Source: Microvirga lotononidis (lineage in GTDB: Bacteria > Pseudomonadota > Alphaproteobacteria > Rhizobiales > Beijerinckiaceae). From it: a stretch of 64,000 bases of DNA. The stretch's first letter is position 1, and every line of letters begins with the position of its first letter. Location: positions 1-64,000 of the forward strand of contig NZ_CP141050.1 in the NCBI RefSeq assembly GCF_034627025.1. The letters are read 5' to 3'. Of the stretch, positions 18,868 through 29,148 are shown piece after piece. Below the pieces are notes generated by a model. It did not search any database. It saw nothing but the letters and a program-made list of their open reading frames with translations, and was not told the origin of the DNA. The position numbers were made by a program, and so were the translations under genes.

Positions 18868-20322
18868 CTAAGGCCGCCGTGCGGCCTTGAAGGCAAGCGC
18901 CAGCGCCAGCAGGGGACTTGCGATGTTGAAGAAGCAGAACGGCAGGTAGAGCAGGGTGGGTATGCCGAGCACGGCCGCCATGTAGGCGCCGCACGAGTTC
19001 CAGGGCACGAGCGGGGACGTAACCGTTCCGGCATCGGCGATGGTATGCGACAGGCTCGTGCCCGGAATACCGCGTCTCTCGAACTCGTCCCGGAACAGCC
19101 GGGCGGGCAGGATCACGGCCACGTACCGGTCGCCGACGATGACGTTGAGCGCGAATGCGGTGACCGCAACCGCGGCGATGAGCTGTGCCGGCGTTCGGGA
19201 CATCCGGATCGTCGGCATCACGAGTTTGGAGAGCAGACCGAACTCCTTGAGCAGGCTTCCATAGGTGAGCGCGCCCAGGATCAGCCAGATGGTCATGAGC
19301 ATGCTGTCCATGCCGCCGCGCGTCAGCAGGCCGTCAACAGCGGGAATGCCCGAGTTGGCCTGGTAACCGGTCGCCATCGCCTGCCATACGCCCTTGAGGA
19401 AGGCGGCCGGCGTGCCGAGATCTGTTGAGCCGACGAAGGTTAAGACGGCGTTGGGTTGCAGGACCGGCGCCATCAGTCCCGCGAACAGCGCAGCAGCCAT
19501 GATCGCCAGGGAGGCTGGAACCCCGAAGGCGGACAGGGCGAACAGGAGCACGAGGGGCAACAGGTTGAGCGGCGTGATCCTGAACAGGGTGTCGAGCGCC
19601 GCCAGCTCCGAGGCAATTACGGCGTCGCCGGCCCCGTCGGTGCCGTCCGCCAGGCCGAGGATCGCGAAGATCACGATAGCGAGGATGAACGTGGGGGCCG
19701 ATGTTTTGGCTTGGTAGCAGAGGTGGGTGGGCATGGTGTTCCCGGTGAGCTCGGCAACCAGGACGGTGCTGGGCGAGCGTGGGGAGAGCTTGGCCCCGAA
19801 GAAGGTTCCCGAGATGACGGCACCCGCCGTGATCACGGGCGAGACCCCGACCAGGGTGGCCAATCCCATCAGCCCCACCCCAACGGTGCCGGCCGTGGCC
19901 CAGGTGCTGCCGATGCTGAAGGCAAGGACAGCGCAGCTCATAGCCGCGGCAAGGTAGAACCAATCGGGATGGAAGAGCCGGAGGCCGTAGAACACCAGGG
20001 TCGGGATCGTGCCCGACAGGTTCCAGGTGCCGATGAGGGCACCGGTAGCCAGAAGGATGTAGGTGACGCCGACCATCGAGGCCATGCCCCTGCGTCCTAC
20101 GGCCTCGACGTCCTCCCAACGGTGGCCGTTCCCGAGCCCGATCAGGGCGGCGATCATGGCGGCAAGGATCAAGGCCACCTGCAACGGCCCCTCGGTCGCG
20201 GCGAGCCCGAACAGGGCCATCGCTCCCCCGATCAGCACGGCAAGGGCGACGATCGGCAGGATCGCGTCGAGGTAGGATGGCTCCTGGTGGACCCGACCGG
20301 ACAGGGAGGTTTCGTCCGTCAT
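18868..20322 (-). CDS. nhaC: NhaC-family Na+/H+ antiporter
   Basis: 484 residues with about eleven hydrophobic segments, close to the family norm. Recognisable features are GSTWATAGTVGVGLMGLA and GAVISGTFFGAKLSPRSPSTVLVAELTGN in the middle, and, near the end, SHTIADAGTVTSPLVPWNSCGAYM, a hallmark of NhaC proteins. The predicted role is exchange of Na+ for H+ across the inner membrane, helping pH and salt balance. It lies 12 bases downstream of the MgtC start on the same strand and 18 bases after the NarL regulator stop, so these leftward genes may be co-transcribed. Confidence 0.9.
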   Translation of the reverse strand: MTDETSLSGRVHQEPSYLDAILPIVALAVLIGGAMALFGLAATEGPLQVALILAAMIAALIGLGNGHRWEDVEAVGRRGMASMVGVTYILLATGALIGTWNLSGTIPTLVFYGLRLFHPDWFYLAAAMSCAVLAFSIGSTWATAGTVGVGLMGLATLVGVSPVITAGAVISGTFFGAKLSPRSPSTVLVAELTGNTMPTHLCYQAKTSAPTFILAIVIFAILGLADGTDGAGDAVIASELAALDTLFRITPLNLLPLVLLFALSAFGVPASLAIMAAALFAGLMAPVLQPNAVLTFVGSTDLGTPAAFLKGVWQAMATGYQANSGIPAVDGLLTRGGMDSMLMTIWLILGALTYGSLLKEFGLLSKLVMPTIRMSRTPAQLIAAVAVTAFALNVIVGDRYVAVILPARLFRDEFERRGIPGTSLSHTIADAGTVTSPLVPWNSCGAYMAAVLGIPTLLYLPFCFFNIASPLLALALAFKAARRP

Positions 20323-20340
20323 GCCAGTGCCAGGAGCCGC

Positions 20341-20973
20341 CTAGGGCTCGACTAGCTTGTTGCGGATGGCGTAGCGGACCAGGTCGGCGGACGTATGCGC
20401 GTTGAGCTTGCGCATGGCGGCGGCGCGGTGACTCTCAACGGTCTTCAGGTTAATGGCGAGGAGCTGGGCCGCCTCCTTGTTCGTGCGCCCCTCCGCGATG
20501 AGCTGCACCACGCCGCGCTCCCGATGCGTCAGGACGTCGCCGGTTGGGTGCCCGTTGGCGAGATAGGCGTTCAGCAGGGTCTCCGAGACCCGCCCGGTGA
20601 AGAACGGCTGATGCCGGGCCAGGGTCTCGACGGCTGCGATCAGGAAACGCCGCGCGTCGGATTTGAGCAGGTAGCCCCTGGCGCCCGCCTCGAGGAGTTC
20701 GCGGATCAGCAGCTCGCTCTCGTGCATGGTGAAGATGAGCACCTCGGTCTCGGGCTGGAACGCCCGGATTTCGTGGGTCGCGTCGATGCCGTTCATGAAC
20801 GGGAGCTGATAGTCGAGGATGGCGACAGTCGGCTGCGTCTCCGCTGCCAGTTCGACCGCGCGCTTGCCGTCCTCGGCCTCGGCAACAACCTCCCATCCAG
20901 GCTGGCTGCTCAGGATGGCGTGAAGGCCGGAGCGGACGACATCATGGTCATCAGCGATCAGGAGGCGGAGCAT
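20341..20973 (-). CDS. NarL/FixJ-family response regulator
   Basis: About 210 residues. The receiver domain (1-120) has the acidic pair DD near residues 8-9, phospho-acceptor Asp 54 (AILDYQLP) and LLKSDARR. The LuxR-type helix-turn-helix spans about 148-205 (LTHRERGVVQLIAEGRTNKEAAQLLAINLKTVESHRAAAMRKL). It is predicted to bind DNA as a dimer after phosphorylation by the histidine kinase encoded 137 bases upstream on the same strand. Longer starts up to 21009 are possible; none has a strong ribosome binding site. A GGG-N5-CCC palindrome sits at 21037-21054, just upstream. Confidence 0.92.
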   Translation of the reverse strand: MLRLLIADDHDVVRSGLHAILSSQPGWEVVAEAEDGKRAVELAAETQPTVAILDYQLPFMNGIDATHEIRAFQPETEVLIFTMHESELLIRELLEAGARGYLLKSDARRFLIAAVETLARHQPFFTGRVSETLLNAYLANGHPTGDVLTHRERGVVQLIAEGRTNKEAAQLLAINLKTVESHRAAAMRKLNAHTSADLVRYAIRNKLVEP

Positions 20974-21036
20974 GGTCGAGCACCGGGCCATTCGCGGCGA
21001 TTTCGCCATTCATACACCCGAAGGCCTGCCGTGACA

Positions 21037-21054
21037 CTCGGGTAAAACCCCGAG
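21037..21054 (+). promoter_or_regulatory. GGG-N5-CCC motif, copy 5, upstream of the NarL regulator
   Basis: Reads CTCGGGTAAAACCCCGAG, the most symmetrical copy. It lies 65-80 bases upstream of the leftward response regulator start and downstream of the kinase stop. Its location suggests autoregulation, which is inference. Confidence 0.45.
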
Positions 21055-21109
21055 ATCCTGCGACGAGAGTCCCAAGGCGGATGGAGCGTAGTGCCAGTCC
21101 TTCCCATGC

Positions 21110-23482
21110 CTAGTGATCATGGCTGGCCAAGTTGTCCAGGTCGTGGGGTACGCGAGCGCGGATCACGGTTCCGGTGCGCCCGGTCCGGATCCGGAGGGTG
21201 CCGCCGAACTGGTGCAGGCGGATGCGCATGCCCGGAATGCCGACGCCCAGGGTCGGTCTGGCAGTTTCCGGCGCGGTCGGCTTCGCCTGCATCCCGTGCC
21301 CGTCGTCCGCTACACACAGGACGACCTCCCCCGGGGGGGTGCGCAGGTCGACGACGACCCTCGTGGCGCCGGCATGGCGGTGGACGTTCGATAAGGCCTC
21401 CTGGACGATCCGGAACAGGGCCCGGCGGACCTCCACCCGCAGCTCGTCCGCACCCCTGTCGATCCGGCACGTGACCTCCAGGCCGGTGCGGTCCGAGAAG
21501 CCGTCGGCGAAGGCCTGGATAGCCTCGGGGAAACCGCTCTCCTCGAGGCTGGCTGGATGGAGCAGGTAGGTGAACAGACGCAACTCCTTGAGCGCCTCCT
21601 CCAGCAGGCAGTCGATCTCGCCGAGCAGCCGTTGCCCGTCCCGTTGCGGCAGAAGCCGCTCGATCTTCATCAGGTTGAGCCCGACCGCGACCAGGTACTG
21701 CGTCGTGGAGTCGTGGAGTTCGGAGGCGATGCGCTGGCGCTCCTCGTCCTGAAGCGTCAGCAGGCGCTCCGACAGCTCGCTCACCGCGGCCCGGGCGGCA
21801 CTCAGCTCCGTGATGTCCTCGTGGGACACGACGATGCGGGCCTTGTCCCCGATCCGGAAGCGGCGGGCACGGATCGTGAACCAACGGTCGCCTTCGGGGG
21901 AGGGGGTCTGGTAGAGGGCCTGGAAGTTCGGGCGGATCCCCGCGATCACGTCCTCCATCGCGCTGAACCGCCGCTCATCCGGCACAGCGATGTCAAGATA
22001 CCTAGCCCCGATGCCGTGCGCGGGAACGCCGGTTCCCGTGCCGTCGACAAAGCGGCGCCAAGCCTGGTTCACGGCAAGGATGCGGCCGTTCCCGTCGAGG
22101 ATGGCGATCTGCTTGGTCAGGGCATCGAGCGAGGCCTGGAGGAGTTCCCGCTCCTCGACGGTGGCGCGGTGGGCGAGAAACCGGTCGGTGATGTCGCTGA
22201 AGTAGACGCTGGCGCCCTCGGGTGAGGGGAACACACGCAGGTCGATGACGCGGTCGGGGCGCAGCCCGGACCTAATCTCGCCGTGGAAGGGGTTCCGGTG
22301 CTCGACAGCCTGGACCGCCGCGGCCACGCAGTCTCCCTTGCGCCCGATGAGGTCGAGGTAGGACCGCCCGACGATCTCGTCCCGCGGCCGGCCGCACCAG
22401 CGCAAGGTCGCAGCATTGATGAACGTGATGCGGTAGGAGCGGTCGATTGTGATGTGGCAATCGCTCATGCTCTCCAAGAGCTCGGCTAGGCGCTGGTTGG
22501 CAGCCAGGAGCTCGGTCTGCGTGGCCGAAGCCGTGAGCCTGAGGGAATCGACCGGTCCCACGTTGCGCAGCAGGGCCCGGACCGCGGCGCCCCCGACCAG
22601 GAGCAGGGCGAGGCTGGCGAGCGACGATTGGTAGAGCGCGCCGAGGATGGGGGCGTTGGACACGGCCGCAGGAAGCACCGAAACGGCCGTATAACCGGTC
22701 TTGGGCGACCGTTCGAAGGTGGCGAGGTGGCCTTCGATTGTCTCGAGCTGACGGTTGCGCCTGGAGACCAGCCACGCCAATGGGGGTGACGAGGTGGCGA
22801 TGGGACTGGCCGCCCCGGTGACGAGCCGCTGGAGCTTGCGATCGAGAAGAACCGTCTCCCACTCGGTCGGGCGGACGGCGTCCTGGACAGCCTGGTTGAG
22901 ATGCTCCTCCGGCACGAGTAGCGACAGCACACGGTTCATCTCGCCGTTTGCGTCGTCCAGCCGAAGGCTGACCGAGACGATCCAGTGCCCGGTGACCGGG
23001 GAGGGCATGCGGTCCGACATGCTGAGTCCCTCGGTACGGACGACCTCAAGGCGATCGCGGATGCCGGGTAGTTCATTGATGCGGGGCAGGGTGGCCCCGA
23101 AGGGGTCCCTGGTCCTGAGAAGCACCCTGTCACGGTCCCAAAGGGTGAACCAAGCCCCGTCCGGCCGGGGAGTCGCCTGGAGCTGACGATAGAACCCTTC
23201 GAGGTCGCCGGTCTGGAGCAGCGGCGAGCGCGACAGCCCCTTGAGGAGATACCCCATGCCCTGCACCTCGCGCTCGACCGCGTTGGCTGCTGTCATGGCT
23301 GTCGCCAGGCCGTGATGAGCTATCTCGTGTCGGACCCCGTAGGCATGCCAGAACAGGGCCATCCACGTGGTCAGGAGGGAGAGGCCGACCGTGGACACGG
23401 CGATGATAATGATCGATCGGCGGGTTCCGCCGCGGCCGGACACCCCGAGGGTTGGGACGCTGATTTCCATTGAGGAGAACAT
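21110..23482 (-). CDS. Membrane PAS-domain histidine kinase (HisKA_3 type)
   Basis: 790 residues. Transmembrane segments at about 23-45 and 282-305 bracket an extracytoplasmic sensor domain of about 235 residues. Two PAS domains follow (about 325-440 and 450-565), then a HisKA_3 dimerisation domain with the phospho-acceptor His near 590 (ELHDSTTQYL), and a HATPase domain ending near 780 with N (EALSNVHRHA), G1 (DDGHGM) and G2 (GVGIPGM) boxes. This kinase class partners NarL-type regulators, and one is encoded immediately downstream. AGGAGG precedes the ATG. The signal is unknown; there is no haem or flavin signature I can assign. Confidence 0.92.
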   Translation of the reverse strand: MFSSMEISVPTLGVSGRGGTRRSIIIIAVSTVGLSLLTTWMALFWHAYGVRHEIAHHGLATAMTAANAVEREVQGMGYLLKGLSRSPLLQTGDLEGFYRQLQATPRPDGAWFTLWDRDRVLLRTRDPFGATLPRINELPGIRDRLEVVRTEGLSMSDRMPSPVTGHWIVSVSLRLDDANGEMNRVLSLLVPEEHLNQAVQDAVRPTEWETVLLDRKLQRLVTGAASPIATSSPPLAWLVSRRNRQLETIEGHLATFERSPKTGYTAVSVLPAAVSNAPILGALYQSSLASLALLLVGGAAVRALLRNVGPVDSLRLTASATQTELLAANQRLAELLESMSDCHITIDRSYRITFINAATLRWCGRPRDEIVGRSYLDLIGRKGDCVAAAVQAVEHRNPFHGEIRSGLRPDRVIDLRVFPSPEGASVYFSDITDRFLAHRATVEERELLQASLDALTKQIAILDGNGRILAVNQAWRRFVDGTGTGVPAHGIGARYLDIAVPDERRFSAMEDVIAGIRPNFQALYQTPSPEGDRWFTIRARRFRIGDKARIVVSHEDITELSAARAAVSELSERLLTLQDEERQRIASELHDSTTQYLVAVGLNLMKIERLLPQRDGQRLLGEIDCLLEEALKELRLFTYLLHPASLEESGFPEAIQAFADGFSDRTGLEVTCRIDRGADELRVEVRRALFRIVQEALSNVHRHAGATRVVVDLRTPPGEVVLCVADDGHGMQAKPTAPETARPTLGVGIPGMRIRLHQFGGTLRIRTGRTGTVIRARVPHDLDNLASHDH

Positions 23483-23903
23483 GTCGCCTCCTGCTCAGGT
23501 TGTGTTTCGGGGCACGCTGACGGGCTTACCAAAACGCAAGGGCCGGAGATCTCGGCGGAAGCGGGACGGCGCTTCCCGCAGGAAGCCTCCCTGATGGAAG
23601 GAACACTCTCCCACTCCCCGATTGCCAGCCTCGCGATTTCATCCTTCCGACCAGAATCGCGAGGCTGGCAATCGAGCTCGGAGAATAAACCCATGTTAAT
23701 GCGGGCACAAGCAGGGGGCGCATGCGTGCCCAGGTGGTCCGGAAGGTATGCATCCCGTCCCGACCGTGGATGATCGCGTGCACTAACCATGGCACGCCAT
23801 CTGCAAGACCCACCAGGTCGACGTCGGAGTGGCTTTGCGATGACTGGTTCTCTGGAAGGCGGAAATGGACAGGGATTTCTCCCCGTTCCCGCCTGTCCGG
23901 TGC
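23483..23903. other. Intergenic region with a strong hairpin
   Basis: About 420 bases between the kinase start and the glycine-zipper gene stop. It contains the long perfect inverted repeat listed separately at 23619-23674. No coding sequence with credible start and composition was found. Confidence 0.5.
23619..23674. repeat. Perfect 20-bp inverted repeat with 16-base loop
   Basis: The left arm is 23619-23638 and the right arm 23655-23674; they are exact reverse complements and enclose a 16-base spacer. The arm reads CGATTGCCAGCCTCGCGATT. The fold would be very stable. No T-run follows on either strand, so a simple intrinsic terminator is not obvious. It may be a bidirectional terminator, a small RNA element or a repeated extragenic palindrome. 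Confidence 0.75.
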
Positions 23904-24179
23904 TCAGCGGCAGCGGAGATTGCCCCACCGATCGCGGAAGGTGCCGTAGGGACACGGACTGCGCGGGGCGGTCGCGCTGCCGACGATGGCGCCTCCCGCC
24001 GCACCGATCGCCCCTCCGGCCAGGGCGCCGCCGGCCCGGCCCGTGGCCACACCGCCGATTGCGGCTCCCGCGAGGCCGCCAATGGCGGCACCGCCGACGG
24101 CCCGCTCACCCGGGGTTTCGCACGCTGCGACGGAGAGCGTGAGCGCAGCGGTGGCGAAGGCTGTCATGATCTTTCTCAT
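23904..24179 (-). CDS. Glycine-zipper lipoprotein
   Basis: 91 residues. The N-terminus MRKIMTAFATAALTLSVAAC is a lipoprotein signal with Cys about 20 as the lipid site. The middle is a glycine zipper (GGAAIGGLAGAAIGGVATGRAGGALAGGAIG), a motif for close helix packing in membranes. The tail CPYGTFRDRWGNLRCR has a pair of Cys. Outer-membrane or periplasmic location is expected. AAGGAAAGG lies upstream of the ATG. Similar small proteins are often stress-induced in this group; the exact role is unknown. Confidence 0.8.
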   Translation of the reverse strand: MRKIMTAFATAALTLSVAACETPGERAVGGAAIGGLAGAAIGGVATGRAGGALAGGAIGAAGGAIVGSATAPRSPCPYGTFRDRWGNLRCR

Positions 24180-24265
24180 CGGACCTTTCCTTCTCGATTA
24201 CGGATCGCACACCCGCGACGTGTCGCGGATGCCGACAGAATCAACCATGGATGCGTGTTCGGATA

Positions 24266-24282
24266 TTGGGGGAAACCACGAG
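24266..24282 (+). promoter_or_regulatory. GGG-N5-CCC motif, copy 6
   Basis: Reads TTGGGGGAAACCACGAG and continues ATC, as at copies 4 and 5. It sits in the divergent gap between the glycine-zipper lipoprotein and the small membrane protein/RND pump genes. The right half is CCA in place of CCC. Confidence 0.35.
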
Positions 24283-24585
24283 ATCGTCAGTGCGGAACCC
24301 CAAGCGGGTCGGTTTCAACCAACCTCCGGCGCGGCGGAGGCAACGCCCGCGGATGACGGTCGCACAGCCGATTGCGGCAGTATGGCGGTGCGGCGCAGGC
24401 TGCTTTTTCAACGCGTTCTCGGGAGAATTACCGCGGCCGATCGGGGTTACACCCGATGGTGTCGTGGCCCGCGAGCAGTACTCTCTTGCGGGCCACGCCG
24501 TCGGCGGGAGACCGCATGCCCTTGGTGCGCCGCCAGGCAAGGATCCGCCACAGGAAGGGCAGGTCGACCGCGATGGGAGCGAAAC
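24283..24585. other. Intergenic leader before the RND operon
   Basis: About 300 bases with no supported gene. It separates the regulatory motif at 24266 from the small membrane protein at 24586. No terminator or riboswitch-like structure was recognised. Confidence 0.4.
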
Positions 24586-24810
24586 ATGCGTATTCGCATA
24601 GGGTTCAACATCTCGGCCCTTCTGCTGTATGGCCTGAGCTGGATCCTGCTCGGCACCGCGGTCCTGATGCTGATCCTCGCGATCGCGACGGCCCTGGGTC
24701 TGGCGAATCTCCAGATGACGGTCACCGCAGACCTTGTCGGCAGCGTGATCTGTGCCCTGCTCGCGCTCCTGTTTCGCTTCCTGGCCGGCTGGCTCGACCA
24801 AGCTGCCTGA
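24586..24810 (+). CDS. Small two-helix membrane protein upstream of the RND pump
   Basis: 74 residues with two hydrophobic segments (about 8-35 and 50-68: GFNISALLLYGLSWILLGTA and VTADLVGSVICALLALLFRF). It has GGGAGC upstream of the ATG. It ends within a few bases of where the RND adaptor frame starts, so translation may be coupled. I do not recognise the family. It may be a pump accessory or simply co-transcribed. Confidence 0.6.
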   Translation: MRIRIGFNISALLLYGLSWILLGTAVLMLILAIATALGLANLQMTVTADLVGSVICALLALLFRFLAGWLDQAA

Positions 24811-25928
24811 TCCGCGGATTGGCCGCGCTGGCGATCGGCGGCCCGGCGCTCGCCCAGGCGCCGCTGCCTGCGGTCGGCGTGATGCCCGTGCTGATCGAGG
24901 ACGCATCCCCGTCGTCGGAGTTCGTCGGGCGCGTCGAGGCTGTGAACGCCGTCGACATCCGGGCCCGGGTCGAGGGCTTCATCGAGGCACGTCCGTTTGC
25001 CGAAGGGCAGGAGGTGCGCGAGTGGCAGGAACTCTTCATCCTCGAGGATGGTGCCTACGAGGCAGCCCTTTCGGCCGCACGCGCGAGCCTCGCCGGGGCG
25101 CAGGCGGCCCTTCGGGACGCTGAGGGACGGCTGCAACGCAACCAGGAGCTGCGCCGGACCCAGGCGGTGTCGCAAGCCGCCCTGGAGGAGATCCAGGCCG
25201 CCCGCGACACGGCCCAGGCCAACGTGATGGCCGCCGAGGCCAGCGTGCGCCGGGCCGACCTGAACCTCGGCTACACCACCATCAGGGCACCGATCGTGGG
25301 GCGGATCGGGGCCGCCGCCTTCGCCGTGGGGAGCTTCGTCGGCCCCGCGTCCGGGGCGCTCGCCCGTGTGGTTCAGGTCGATCCGATCCGGGTAGTCTTT
25401 TCCGTCAGCGACCGCGCCATCCTCGACTTCCGGAGCGCGGCAGGCGACGCCAGCAAGGAGGAATTGGCCAAGGGATTCATCCCGACATTGCGGCTCTCCA
25501 ATGGCCGCGACTACCCGGGTAAGGGCGAGATCGAGTTCGCCGGCAACGAGATCGATCCGACCACCGGAACGCTTCCGGTCCGGGCGCGCTTCCCGAACCC
25601 GGACGCCCTACTGGTGCCGGGCCAATTCGTGACCGTCGTGGTCCGTCCGTCCGATCCGCGACGCCGTCCCGTCGTGCCGGTCGGGGCCGTGCAGCTCGAC
25701 CGTGAGGGCCGCTTCGTCCTGATCCTGGAGGAGGGCGACAAGGTGGCCCTGCGGCGCATCCGGACGGGCCCGCAGATCGGCCAGAACTGGACGGTGGAGG
25801 ACGGGCTGCAAGGTGGCGAGCGCCTGATCGTGCAGGGTTTCCGGAACGCCCGGCCGGGCGCTCAGGTCAGTGTCATCCCTGCGCAGGGTATCGTGCCTGG
25901 CCCAAGCACGGGAGCGGCTGTGCGATGA
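24807..25928 (+). CDS. RND efflux periplasmic adaptor (membrane fusion protein)
   Basis: About 370 residues. A signal-like start ([15 protein letters not shown]) is followed by the adaptor pattern: first barrel-sandwich half ([28 protein letters not shown]), a helical hairpin (about 75-150), second half ([18 protein letters not shown]), then beta-barrel and membrane-proximal regions. No ATG or GTG precedes the signal; CTG at 24807 or TTG at 24819 are the only candidates in frame, so the true start is uncertain and the N-terminus may be damaged. It overlaps the permease start by four bases. Confidence 0.85.
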   Translation: MIRGLAALAIGGPALAQAPLPAVGVMPVLIEDASPSSEFVGRVEAVNAVDIRARVEGFIEARPFAEGQEVREWQELFILEDGAYEAALSAARASLAGAQAALRDAEGRLQRNQELRRTQAVSQAALEEIQAARDTAQANVMAAEASVRRADLNLGYTTIRAPIVGRIGAAAFAVGSFVGPASGALARVVQVDPIRVVFSVSDRAILDFRSAAGDASKEELAKGFIPTLRLSNGRDYPGKGEIEFAGNEIDPTTGTLPVRARFPNPDALLVPGQFVTVVVRPSDPRRRPVVPVGAVQLDREGRFVLILEEGDKVALRRIRTGPQIGQNWTVEDGLQGGERLIVQGFRNARPGAQVSVIPAQGIVPGPSTGAAVR

Positions 25929-28900
25929 TCTCATCCCTGTTCATCGATCGGCCCCGTTTCGCCATGGTGATTGCCGTCGTGATGCTGCTCGCCGGACTGC
26001 TGGCCCTGACGCAGATCCCGGTGGCGCAGTTTCCGCCAATCACGCCACCGGAGGTCCAGGTCACGGCTGCCTACCCGGGCGCCAATGCCGAGGTCGTCAT
26101 GGACAGCATCGGGGCGCCGATCGAGGATCAGGTCAACGGGGTCGAGGACATGCTATATATGGCGTCCTCGAGCACCAACAACGGCGTCTATTCGCTCACG
26201 GTTACCTTCGCGGTCGGCACCGATCCGGCCATCGCCCAGGTGAACGTCCAGAACCGCGTCGCGCTCGCAGCCCCGCGCCTGCCGCCGGCCGTGACGCAGA
26301 CTGGGGTCTCGGTGCGCAGCCGCTCGACCAGCATGCTGATGGGCATCGCGGTCTACTCGCCCAAGGGGACGCATGATGAGATCTTCATCAGCAACTATGC
26401 CTCGATCAACGTACGGGATGCTCTTGCGCGCGTGGCCGGCGTCGGCGAGGCCGCCATCTTCGGCCCGGTCTACAGCATGCGGGTGTGGATGAACCCCGAC
26501 CGCATGCAGGCGCTCGGCATCACGGCCTCCGACCTGATCGCGGCGATCCAGGCGCAGAACGCCCAGGCCTCGGCCGGCCTGATCGGCTCCGCGCCGGCCC
26601 AGCTGGGCCAGCAGCTCCAGATGACGGTGATGGCCCGCGGGCGGCTGGCGAGTCCCGACGAGTTCAGGGCCATCGTGGTGCGCACGAATGCCAACGGCGC
26701 GATCGTCCGCCTGCGTGACGTGGCTCGGCTCGAACTCGGGGCGCAGTCCTACGACTCCACCTCGCGGTTCAATGGGCAGCCGAGCGCGACCCTGGTTGTG
26801 TACCAATCACCCGACGCCAACGCGCTGGCGGTCTCAAGGGCCGTGCAGGATGAGATCCAGCGCCTTTCGACGCAGTTCCCGGAGGATCTCGCCTACACGG
26901 TGGTATTCGATACCACCGCCTTCGTGAGCGAGACGATCCGCGAGATCATCATCACGCTCATGATCACCTTCGTGCTGGTGGTCCTCGTCACGTACCTGTT
27001 CCTCCAGGACTGGCGAGCGACCCTGATCCCGACGCTGACGATCCCAGTCTCCCTCGTCGGCGGCTTCGCGGTGCTCTACCTGCTGGGCTACTCCGCCAAC
27101 ACCATCACCCTGTTCGCGATCGTGCTCGCCATCAGCCTCGTGGTCGACGACGCCATCATCGTGGTCGAGAACGTGCAGCGCGTGATGAAGGAGGAGGGCG
27201 TTGACGTCGTCGAGGCGACCCGCCGCACGATGCGCCAGGTCACCGGACCGATTGTCGCCACCACCCTGGTGCTCGCAGCCCTGTTCGTGCCGATCGGGTT
27301 TCTGGCCGGGATCACGGGCCAGCTCTACCGCCAGTTCGCCGTCACCATCCTGGTTACGATCACCTTCTCCACGATCAATGCCCTCACCTTGAGCCCGGCG
27401 CTGTGCGCCCTTCTGCTGCGGCCGCCGGCCGAGAACCGCGGCCGGGTGTTCGCGGCGTTCAACCGCGCGCTCGACACCTCGCGCAACTGGTATCTCGGGT
27501 TGCTGGCGCGCCTCGGACGGCAACTCGTGCTCGCCTCGGTGCTGGTGGTCGCGATCTTCGGGGGCATCTACGGCCTGTTCCGCCTGCTGCCGACCGGGTT
27601 CATCCCGTCCGAGGATCTCGGCTATCTCTTCGTGAACGTGCAACTGCCGAACGCCGCATCCCTCGAACGCACGGAGGCGGTGCTCGGCGAGGTCACCGGG
27701 ATCCTACGCGAGACCCCCGGTGTCGCCAACGTCATCGGTATCGCCGGCAGCAGCATGATCGGCGGAGGCGGCTCCGAGGCCGGCATGGTGATCGCCGCCC
27801 TCGTGCCGTGGGGCGAGCGCAGTGGTCGGGCCGAGAGCATCGACGGCATCCTGACCCACCTGCGCACACAGTTCGCCGGACTTCCCGCGGCCACCGTCGT
27901 TCCGTTCAATCCGCCCGCGATCCCCGGTCTCGGCACCACGGGCGGCTTCGACCTGCGTCTCCAGGCCCGCGCCGGCCAAAGCCAGCAAGAGCTCGCCGAG
28001 GCCATGCGGGGCTTGATCTTCGAAGCCAATCAGACGCCGGGCCTGACGGGCGTGTTCAGCACCTTCAGGGCGGACGTGCCCCAGGTCTATCTCGACATCG
28101 ACCGCAAGCGGGCGGAGCTTCTCGGTGTCTCGCCGGCCGGGATCTTCGCGACGTTGCAGGCGCATCTGGGCTCGGCCTACGTCGACGACTTCAACATCCT
28201 CTCGCGCGTCTATCAGGTCCGCATCCAGGACGAGCCGGAATTCCGCGGCCGCGTCGGGGACATCCAGCGCCTGCACGTGCGCAGCCAGCGTGGCGAGCTC
28301 GTGCCGCTGCAAACGCTGGTGACGGTGTCGACCTCCTTTGGCCCCAATGCGATCAGCCGCTACAACCTGTTCCCCGCGGCCTCGATCAATGGCCAGGCGG
28401 CCCCGGGAACGAGCACCGGGCATGCATTGGCCGCGATGGAGTCGGTGGCGCGGGAGACATTGCCGGCGGGCTTCGGCTTTGAGTGGGCGGGCCTCGCCTT
28501 GCAGGAGCGGCAGGCGGGCAATCAGACGGCAATCATCCTCGTGATGGGCATCGTCTTCACCTACCTGTTCCTGGTCGCCCAGTACGAGAGCTGGAGCGTG
28601 CCGGTGGCCGTCATGCTGTCGGTGTCGGTGGCGGTCCTCGGCGCGCTCGCGAGCCTGGGGCTCGCCGGGATCGCCATCGACGTCTACGCCCAGATCGGCC
28701 TCGTTCTGCTCATCGGCTTGGCGGCCAAGAACGCGATCCTGATCGTCGAGTTCGCCAAGGCGCGGCGGGAGGAGGGCATGGGCATCCGCGAGGCCGCTGC
28801 CGAGGGCACCAGCCAGCGCTACCGTCCCGTGCTCATGACGGCCTTCGCGTCGATCCTCGGCGTGATCCCGCTCGTCGTTGCAACGGGCGCCGGGGCGGGC

Positions 28901-29083
28901 AGCCGCCGCTCCATCGGCATGACCCTGTTCGGCGGATTGCTCATCGGGACCGTGATCGGGCTCGTGCTGATCCCGGCCCTCTACGTGATGGTCCAGACCG
29001 TCCGAGAACGCAGCAAAGCCCGGCTGTTCGGCTCCCGCGCCGAAGCATCGGTCCCACGGCCGGAGCTTGTGTCGGGCGAATGA
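25925..29083 (+). CDS. RND multidrug efflux permease (HAE1/AcrB type)
   Basis: 1052 residues, normal for the family. Twelve membrane segments surround two large periplasmic loops. Seen directly: N-terminal [20 protein letters not shown], the conserved [16 protein letters not shown] of the fourth segment that carries the proton-relay Asp pair, and the C-terminal [21 protein letters not shown]. It exports hydrophobic compounds with the adaptor encoded just upstream (ATGA-type overlap). No outer-membrane TolC-like gene is present in this window, so a distant one must serve. Confidence 0.95.
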   Translation: MISSLFIDRPRFAMVIAVVMLLAGLLALTQIPVAQFPPITPPEVQVTAAYPGANAEVVMDSIGAPIEDQVNGVEDMLYMASSSTNNGVYSLTVTFAVGTDPAIAQVNVQNRVALAAPRLPPAVTQTGVSVRSRSTSMLMGIAVYSPKGTHDEIFISNYASINVRDALARVAGVGEAAIFGPVYSMRVWMNPDRMQALGITASDLIAAIQAQNAQASAGLIGSAPAQLGQQLQMTVMARGRLASPDEFRAIVVRTNANGAIVRLRDVARLELGAQSYDSTSRFNGQPSATLVVYQSPDANALAVSRAVQDEIQRLSTQFPEDLAYTVVFDTTAFVSETIREIIITLMITFVLVVLVTYLFLQDWRATLIPTLTIPVSLVGGFAVLYLLGYSANTITLFAIVLAISLVVDDAIIVVENVQRVMKEEGVDVVEATRRTMRQVTGPIVATTLVLAALFVPIGFLAGITGQLYRQFAVTILVTITFSTINALTLSPALCALLLRPPAENRGRVFAAFNRALDTSRNWYLGLLARLGRQLVLASVLVVAIFGGIYGLFRLLPTGFIPSEDLGYLFVNVQLPNAASLERTEAVLGEVTGILRETPGVANVIGIAGSSMIGGGGSEAGMVIAALVPWGERSGRAESIDGILTHLRTQFAGLPAATVVPFNPPAIPGLGTTGGFDLRLQARAGQSQQELAEAMRGLIFEANQTPGLTGVFSTFRADVPQVYLDIDRKRAELLGVSPAGIFATLQAHLGSAYVDDFNILSRVYQVRIQDEPEFRGRVGDIQRLHVRSQRGELVPLQTLVTVSTSFGPNAISRYNLFPAASINGQAAPGTSTGHALAAMESVARETLPAGFGFEWAGLALQERQAGNQTAIILVMGIVFTYLFLVAQYESWSVPVAVMLSVSVAVLGALASLGLAGIAIDVYAQIGLVLLIGLAAKNAILIVEFAKARREEGMGIREAAAEGTSQRYRPVLMTAFASILGVIPLVVATGAGAGSRRSIGMTLFGGLLIGTVIGLVLIPALYVMVQTVRERSKARLFGSRAEASVPRPELVSGE

Positions 29084-29148
29084 TGGACGGCAACCGGCGC
29101 GGCCTCGCATTGCCCGTTGCGGCCGAGATCATGGTCGAGGAGGAAGTC

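Noticed and set aside
27704..29110. A long reverse frame opposite the RND permease
   Set aside because: Composition is that of the complementary strand of a membrane protein gene, with no start signal or family features.
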